A stretch of DNA of 64,000 nt from Anaerococcus vaginalis (GTDB lineage Bacteria > Bacillota > Clostridia > Tissierellales > Peptoniphilaceae). Below, piece by piece: positions 60,601 through 64,000 of the stretch (positions within the stretch are counted from its first letter, which is position 1; each line of letters opens with the position of its first letter). The notes beneath the pieces were generated by a model. That model was not told where the DNA came from. It saw only the letters and a list, made by a program, of their open reading frames with translations, and ran no database searches. Location of the stretch: the NCBI GenBank assembly GCA_018363915.1, contig JAGZMY010000007.1, positions 1 through 64,000 on the forward strand, given 5' to 3'. The position numbers and the translations under genes are program-made.

Positions 60601-61439
60601 CATCATCTTTTAACAGGATAAGTGCAACTGTAACTGCTGGAACTAACAGGATTGTTGTTAGCATTACAAATATGAATAATCGTGTTAATGCTTCATTTTC
60701 ACAATTTGCAAGCAGATTTATAGCAACAAATTCTAATATGTGGAATAGGTTTAATTCTCAATCTACATCAGCCTTAAATAGAAACTATTCAGCTTTTTCT
60801 AGCAATATAAGCAAGTTGCAAAGTAAATTTACATCTTATGCAAATAAAGTTAAATCCCTTAATAATTCTATGTGGACTGCTGTTGTAAATAAAACAAAAC
60901 AAGCTGGAAGCTCTATGGCGAGTGGTTTTTCTTCTGCTTGTAATAGGATGACAAGCCTTGCAAATAGTATGAGAAGTAGACTTATAGCAATTATGAATTC
61001 TTCTGTAGGTGGAATGAGAAGTGCTGGATATAATGCTGGAATGGGATTTTATAGTGGTCTTGCAAGCACAAGAGGTTCTATTATGGGACTTGCTTCATCG
61101 ATTGCTGCTTCTGTTTCTGCAAGAATTAGATCAGCTTTAAGAATTCATTCGCCATCTAGGGTTTTAATGAATCTAGGTTCTTATGCAGGAGAAGGTCTTG
61201 CAGTAGGATTAGAAAAATCTAAAAGATATGTTAATAATGCAGTTGATGGATTATCCAACACTATAAAAGGTGTTGATACTGGTTTAAATTCTTCTTTTAG
61301 AGACTTTAACACTAATAGTAGAACAATGCCATTAGTTATTAATTTAAGGCTTGGAAATAAAGAATTTAGGGCAATATCAAGAGATATTACACAAGAACAA
61401 GGAAAAGATTTAATATTGGAGGCAAACTTTGGTATATAA
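57681..61439 (+). CDS. Tail tape measure protein
   Basis: The 1252-residue protein has an N-terminal TP901 tape-measure core (VGKTTNMAGKDLKGFGDDIA; LAETAGQLGIHGKKDLLEFT), membrane-like helices (about 410-430, 500-530, 590-720; IGIALAGLGLLYSKFG) with repeated Asn/Leu-Pro blocks (NLPAILTAGTN; NLPRLIVAGVT; NIPMLIATAGR), a Ser/Asn/Thr-rich coiled region (about 760-1100) and a C-terminal RIHSPSRVLMNLGSYAGEGL block. It sets tail length. ATG 57681 follows AAAGGTGG. Confidence 0.93.
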   Translation: MSYRVEAILSAVDSGFTSKFNQATKSVEKLQNQANKVSGVASKIGNATESIGRSLTTKLTLPLGVAFTYAGKQFSDFETGLVGVGKTTNMAGKDLKGFGDDIAKMSSVIPVSTNDLLGLAETAGQLGIHGKKDLLEFTRVMAEMGSATNLAGEEGAKQMARFANVMGLDVGKSIRQVGNSVVRLGNNFATSEAEIMDMSSRLAASSRLVGITTPNVLGLATAMSSVGIEAEAGGTAMSTVMTKVDKAVASGGAKLQNFAKVAGMSAEDFAAKWKSKPTEALEDLMKGLDKASKSGGNMNQILDMLGIKGVRESNAVKSLAQNHELLSEAIKQSNNAYNHGNDLAKEAAEAWKTLHAKLTTFKNTLGNIAKDIFSIVAPALKDMVDKVNELASKWFDLSDSSKKAIGEMVLKIGGLLAAIGPVLLIGGKITKTLSPVIGGLSQVGNAFKMFSGSASSALNSFTGGALSSLAKKTELSVLTAGAKLAKLSPMVGKAVSLANIGMQALFPAAVIGIALAGLGLLYSKFGTQIDKLLEVAKTKGPEIITNLGNGIANKIPDLVNQGATLINHFAQALAANLPAILTAGTNIVIALVQSVGNNAGKLIQSALLVVGSFLQGVMQNLPRLIVAGVTLIGQLLVGIVQNIPMLIATAGRIIAGFIDGLGQSLPQLLGSGIKIIFELIKGIVQAIPQIVLAGVEIVMTLGKSILGALGNIGGKLVSGVKGFFKNIFSPGKEEATNTKTDVEIEMSGLSSTLDDMTSSLGPKFQQNANQAKIGFTSEMSMMSQETQTKLQEMSNATGMSMDEIVRTVQEKGELTKGNLTIKASEMNTNVSGQTDQMANNMINSITRGVDGANTQFDGLSAKLPTDASATNQATAGQYEDLANRITSSTEQANSAVTSGIDTINSNFEMRLGTLPAKTDTILMNVSNSFTNAFNALGKGVDSNLQKIISAYSSTMAKMNSISNSGLNNLSSRFTSSFNRISATVTAGTNRIVVSITNMNNRVNASFSQFASRFIATNSNMWNRFNSQSTSALNRNYSAFSSNISKLQSKFTSYANKVKSLNNSMWTAVVNKTKQAGSSMASGFSSACNRMTSLANSMRSRLIAIMNSSVGGMRSAGYNAGMGFYSGLASTRGSIMGLASSIAASVSARIRSALRIHSPSRVLMNLGSYAGEGLAVGLEKSKRYVNNAVDGLSNTIKGVDTGLNSSFRDFNTNSRTMPLVINLRLGNKEFRAISRDITQEQGKDLILEANFGI

Positions 61440-62262
61440 GTTTATAGATACAAACGAGGCTAACCTTAAAAGTTATGCCTCTATTCAAACAATAATTAAT
61501 GGATTTAATTTAGATACAGAACTAGATGGATACAGGACTTTAAATGTATCTGGTAGGTCTGTATTTGGTAGAGATATTGAAACATTAAAATTTTCTGCAA
61601 GAAGAAATGCAGGTTCAAAATCTACCAAAAGTAACTCTAATAAGGCTGGAAATAATAAGTTTTTCATCTCTGATATACAAAGCCTTGTAATAGAAGTTGA
61701 GTTTTTGTTGGAAGCTAAGACAAATGAATTATTCAGAGAGCTTTTATCTAAATTTACAACTATATTACACCAAGAAGAAGCGAAATGGACTTGGACTGAT
61801 GACCAAGCTTTTTATTACACAGGGACAATAACAGAAGTTGGAAGTTTTAAAGAGGATAAAAATTCTGTAATTTCTACTTTTAAAATTCTTTGTGTTGATC
61901 CAATGAAAACAAGCATTGAAACTTACGTTTTAAAAGGGAATGGAAAAGAAATTGAAATGCCAGATTTCAAAGAAGATATTGATATTTTAGAAATGAAATT
62001 TAATTTAATTGCTGATACCAATAAATTTACTTTTGAGAATATGAATGGAAATGGCAAAACTATTTTTTCTTATCTATTTAAGGCTGGAAATACTATAGAA
62101 GTCTTGTTAAAAGAGCAAAAAGCCTTGCTAAATAGTAGAAATTTAATGCCAGCTATGGATTTAATGAGTGATTTTGAGAACTTTTTTGTAAACCCTAAAG
62201 AAAAAATACTCTTATCTAATGTTTGTGATTATGAGATTAGGTACAAATTAAGGAGCTATTAA
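61429..62262 (+). CDS. Distal tail protein (Dit-like)
   Basis: The 277-residue protein starts at TTG 61429, eight bases after TTGGAGG, within the end of the tape measure gene. It has SIQTIINGFNLDTELDGYRT, NVSGRS and a typical Dit N-terminal domain with a CVDPMKTSIET link. It forms the ring between tail tube and tip. Confidence 0.85.
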   Translation: MVYKFIDTNEANLKSYASIQTIINGFNLDTELDGYRTLNVSGRSVFGRDIETLKFSARRNAGSKSTKSNSNKAGNNKFFISDIQSLVIEVEFLLEAKTNELFRELLSKFTTILHQEEAKWTWTDDQAFYYTGTITEVGSFKEDKNSVISTFKILCVDPMKTSIETYVLKGNGKEIEMPDFKEDIDILEMKFNLIADTNKFTFENMNGNGKTIFSYLFKAGNTIEVLLKEQKALLNSRNLMPAMDLMSDFENFFVNPKEKILLSNVCDYEIRYKLRSY

Positions 62263-64000
62263 TGTTATATTTATTTGATAAAAACGAAAAGTTAATACAT
62301 GAGCTTGTTTCATCTGAATTTGAATCTTTAATCCAACATGAAGAATTGAATAAGCTGATGACCTTGGAATTTGGAGTCTTTATTGATTCTAACGATAAGA
62401 TGAAAGATATTGAATATGTCGCCCATAAGGATATGGAAGATTATCAGAAAATACAAATGTATAGGATTATATCCTCTGAATCTGACGATTACACAGTTAA
62501 TTATCAGGCAGTCCATATAATTTTTGATGAATTAAAATCTTATGGTTATATTAGGGACAAAAGACCTGATAAGGTTAAGGCGAGTGCTGCTTTAAATATC
62601 GCTCTTGCTGGTTCTAGGTGGAAAGTTGGCAGGGTAGATGATAATGATCTATTGTCTGCTAGCTTTTATGATTCTACAAGACTTGACGCCTTATCAAAAA
62701 TCATTGAAACTTGGAATTTAGATTTACATTTTTATTTAACTTTTGATGGAAATAAGATAACAGGAAGATATATAGACTTATTAAGTTTTAGGGGTGAAGA
62801 TACTGGAGAAAGATTTGTCTATGGATCTAATGCCCTTGAGGTAGTAAAAGAAGTTGATGTGTCTGAGGTTTACACAAGAGTTATACCAAGGGGAAAAGGC
62901 GAAGAAAAGCTTGATGAAGAAGGTAAGCCAACTGATGGATATGGCAGAAGAATAAAAATCGACGATGTTGTTTGGGAAAAATCCAAAGGAAATCCGATAG
63001 ATAAACCGAAAGGACAAGAATATCTTGAACTTAAAGAAATGACAAATAAGTTTGGATTTTCCGATGGAGAAGCAAGAACAAGGGTACAGATTTTTAAAGA
63101 TATTGAAGATCCAAAAGAATTGATAAAGGCTGGATATGATTTTTTAGTACAAGTATCACGCCCTCTTGTGCAATTTAAAACAAAAATATCCAAAAGATCC
63201 AGAACAAATGTTGGCGATGTTGTAAGAATAATAAGAAAAGATTTAGATTTTTATTATAGGACTAGAATTTACAAGGCACATAGAAATTTGTTAAATGAAA
63301 CTTTAGAAGTTGAATTTGGGGATAAATTAGTCCAAAGTCCAGCTGATAGACAAAAGATTGTAAGCGATAGCTTAAATTCTTTGGAAGAAAGAATAAAAGA
63401 AACAGAGACCGACCTTAAAAGTTCTTTTGTAGACAAGGTGAATGAGGGAATAACCCATGCCACTTTTAATCGAGACGGATATAACTATGAGCTTAAAAAA
63501 GGTAATAAGTACGGACTACCAGCAGGATATTACAGTTTTGATAGGGAAATAGACGACAATCCCCAAAGAGTGATATATGTAGGAGCAGGAACTCTTGCAA
63601 TCGCCGATAGTAAAAAATCTAATGGCGATTGGAACTTTAGAACCTTTGGAACAGGTAAAGGGTTTGTTGCTGATTTGTTAGTAGCAGGAACAATACTTGG
63701 TGGCAAAGTCCGTTGGAATTTGGAAGATGGTACATTTATAATTGGTAAAAATGCCGATGATTACAGCATGTATTGGGATGGTGGAACTCTACATTTGAGA
63801 AATACTGATATTGATTTGTCTAATAACGTTGATATAGATGACATGAAAAAAAGTATATCTTTAAAGGTATCAAGTGGGGATATAATTTCCGAAATAAATC
63901 AATCGCCAGAACAAGTAAAAATAAATGCTGGCAAGATTGACTTAGAAGGTAATTCTATAAATGTTAAAGGAACATTTCAAACTTTGAATTCTGACGATGA
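62262..64000 (+). CDS. Tail-associated (tail endopeptidase/Tal) protein, partial
   Basis: The frame opens at ATG 62262, whose A is the last base of the previous stop codon, and stays open to the window end (at least 579 residues). It begins LYLFDKNEKLIHELVSSEFE, passes YTRVIPRGKGEEKLDEEGKP and has a coiled stretch (SDSLNSLEERIKETETDLKS). This is the minor structural protein N-terminal type found after Dit, which forms the tail hub and may carry an endopeptidase or host-binding tail. The 3' end is outside the window. Confidence 0.85.
   Translation, partial: MLYLFDKNEKLIHELVSSEFESLIQHEELNKLMTLEFGVFIDSNDKMKDIEYVAHKDMEDYQKIQMYRIISSESDDYTVNYQAVHIIFDELKSYGYIRDKRPDKVKASAALNIALAGSRWKVGRVDDNDLLSASFYDSTRLDALSKIIETWNLDLHFYLTFDGNKITGRYIDLLSFRGEDTGERFVYGSNALEVVKEVDVSEVYTRVIPRGKGEEKLDEEGKPTDGYGRRIKIDDVVWEKSKGNPIDKPKGQEYLELKEMTNKFGFSDGEARTRVQIFKDIEDPKELIKAGYDFLVQVSRPLVQFKTKISKRSRTNVGDVVRIIRKDLDFYYRTRIYKAHRNLLNETLEVEFGDKLVQSPADRQKIVSDSLNSLEERIKETETDLKSSFVDKVNEGITHATFNRDGYNYELKKGNKYGLPAGYYSFDREIDDNPQRVIYVGAGTLAIADSKKSNGDWNFRTFGTGKGFVADLLVAGTILGGKVRWNLEDGTFIIGKNADDYSMYWDGGTLHLRNTDIDLSNNVDIDDMKKSISLKVSSGDIISEINQSPEQVKINAGKIDLEGNSINVKGTFQTLNSDD

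Larger units (their letters stand above)
31660..64000. mobile_element. Siphovirus-type prophage, left part
   Basis: It begins next to tRNA-Leu with a convergent integrase and proceeds through lysogeny, replication, packaging, head and tail modules in the order usual for firmicute siphoviruses. It is cut by the window edge within a tail gene; lysis genes and the right attachment site are not seen. The exact attL core is not determinable without the other end. Confidence 0.92.

Overview
The window is very AT-rich with short intergenic gaps, strong AGGAGG-type ribosome binding sites and Gram-positive gene types. It looks like a chromosome segment of a low-GC anaerobic firmicute. The tandem Na+-dependent transporters, stand-alone DNA glycosylase and small lipoprotein-rich gene set would fit a Peptoniphilaceae-like organism (Anaerococcus, Peptoniphilus, Finegoldia), but that is a guess from style and not a marker-gene result.

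Layout. (1) 1-1900: one end of a Tn916/Tn1549-family integrative element, with an excisionase gene broken by a stop codon, its tyrosine integrase, and arm-type repeats at the edge. (2) 1904-23100: an accessory island. It begins with a 3' fragment of metG and contains, in order: a two-component system plus BcrAB-like ABC transporter; a decayed DUF3847-like/metG junction; a small XRE gene with two dead gene fragments (a restriction-like N-terminus and an N-acetylmuramoyl-L-alanine amidase); a compact RiPP cluster (46-residue Cys-containing precursor, JAMM/JAB protein, radical SAM/SPASM maturase, ABC exporter); an IS256-type transposase relic; a LanFEG-like immunity transporter with its response regulator and kinase; a bacteriocin-like secreted protein with a candidate immunity protein; and an ECF sigma factor/ABC transporter operon. 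Three copies of a DUF3847-like gene, each just behind a terminator-like hairpin, separate these cassettes. (3) 23200-31660: ordinary chromosomal genes (ClbS/DfsB-like, HAD phosphatase, 3-methyladenine DNA glycosylase, diacylglycerol kinase-like, thioesterase, two SNF-family transporters, CapA-like lipoprotein, PAP2 phosphatase), ending in tRNA-Leu(CAA). (4) 31660-64000: a siphovirus-type prophage inserted next to that tRNA. It runs off the window inside a tail gene, so its other end and lysis genes are not seen.

The prophage is in standard order: integrase, lipoprotein and CI-type repressor on the minus strand; then on the plus strand Cro-like gene, SMC-like ATPase with RecT, MBL-fold protein, DnaD-like replication protein, SSB, many small early genes, MazG-like, DUF3310, RusA, ArpU-like late regulator, a RelBE-type toxin-antitoxin pair, a ParB-methyltransferase fusion with its own small SAM synthetase, terminase, portal, a MuF-type head protein carrying a C-terminal toxin domain, scaffold, capsid, connectors, tail tube, frameshifted tail chaperones, tape measure, distal tail protein and the start of the tail-associated protein.

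Working together: the island looks like a collection of peptide-warfare cassettes (making, sensing and resisting modified peptides) assembled by repeated insertion and recombination, with much wreckage between. In the prophage, four GTAC-N5-GTAC operators define the lysogeny switch, and adjacent methyltransferase and SAM synthetase genes suggest phage-driven DNA methylation. The most novel candidates are the RiPP cluster with a JAMM partner, the hairpin-DUF3847 cassette boundaries, and the split MuF toxin with a downstream candidate immunity gene.
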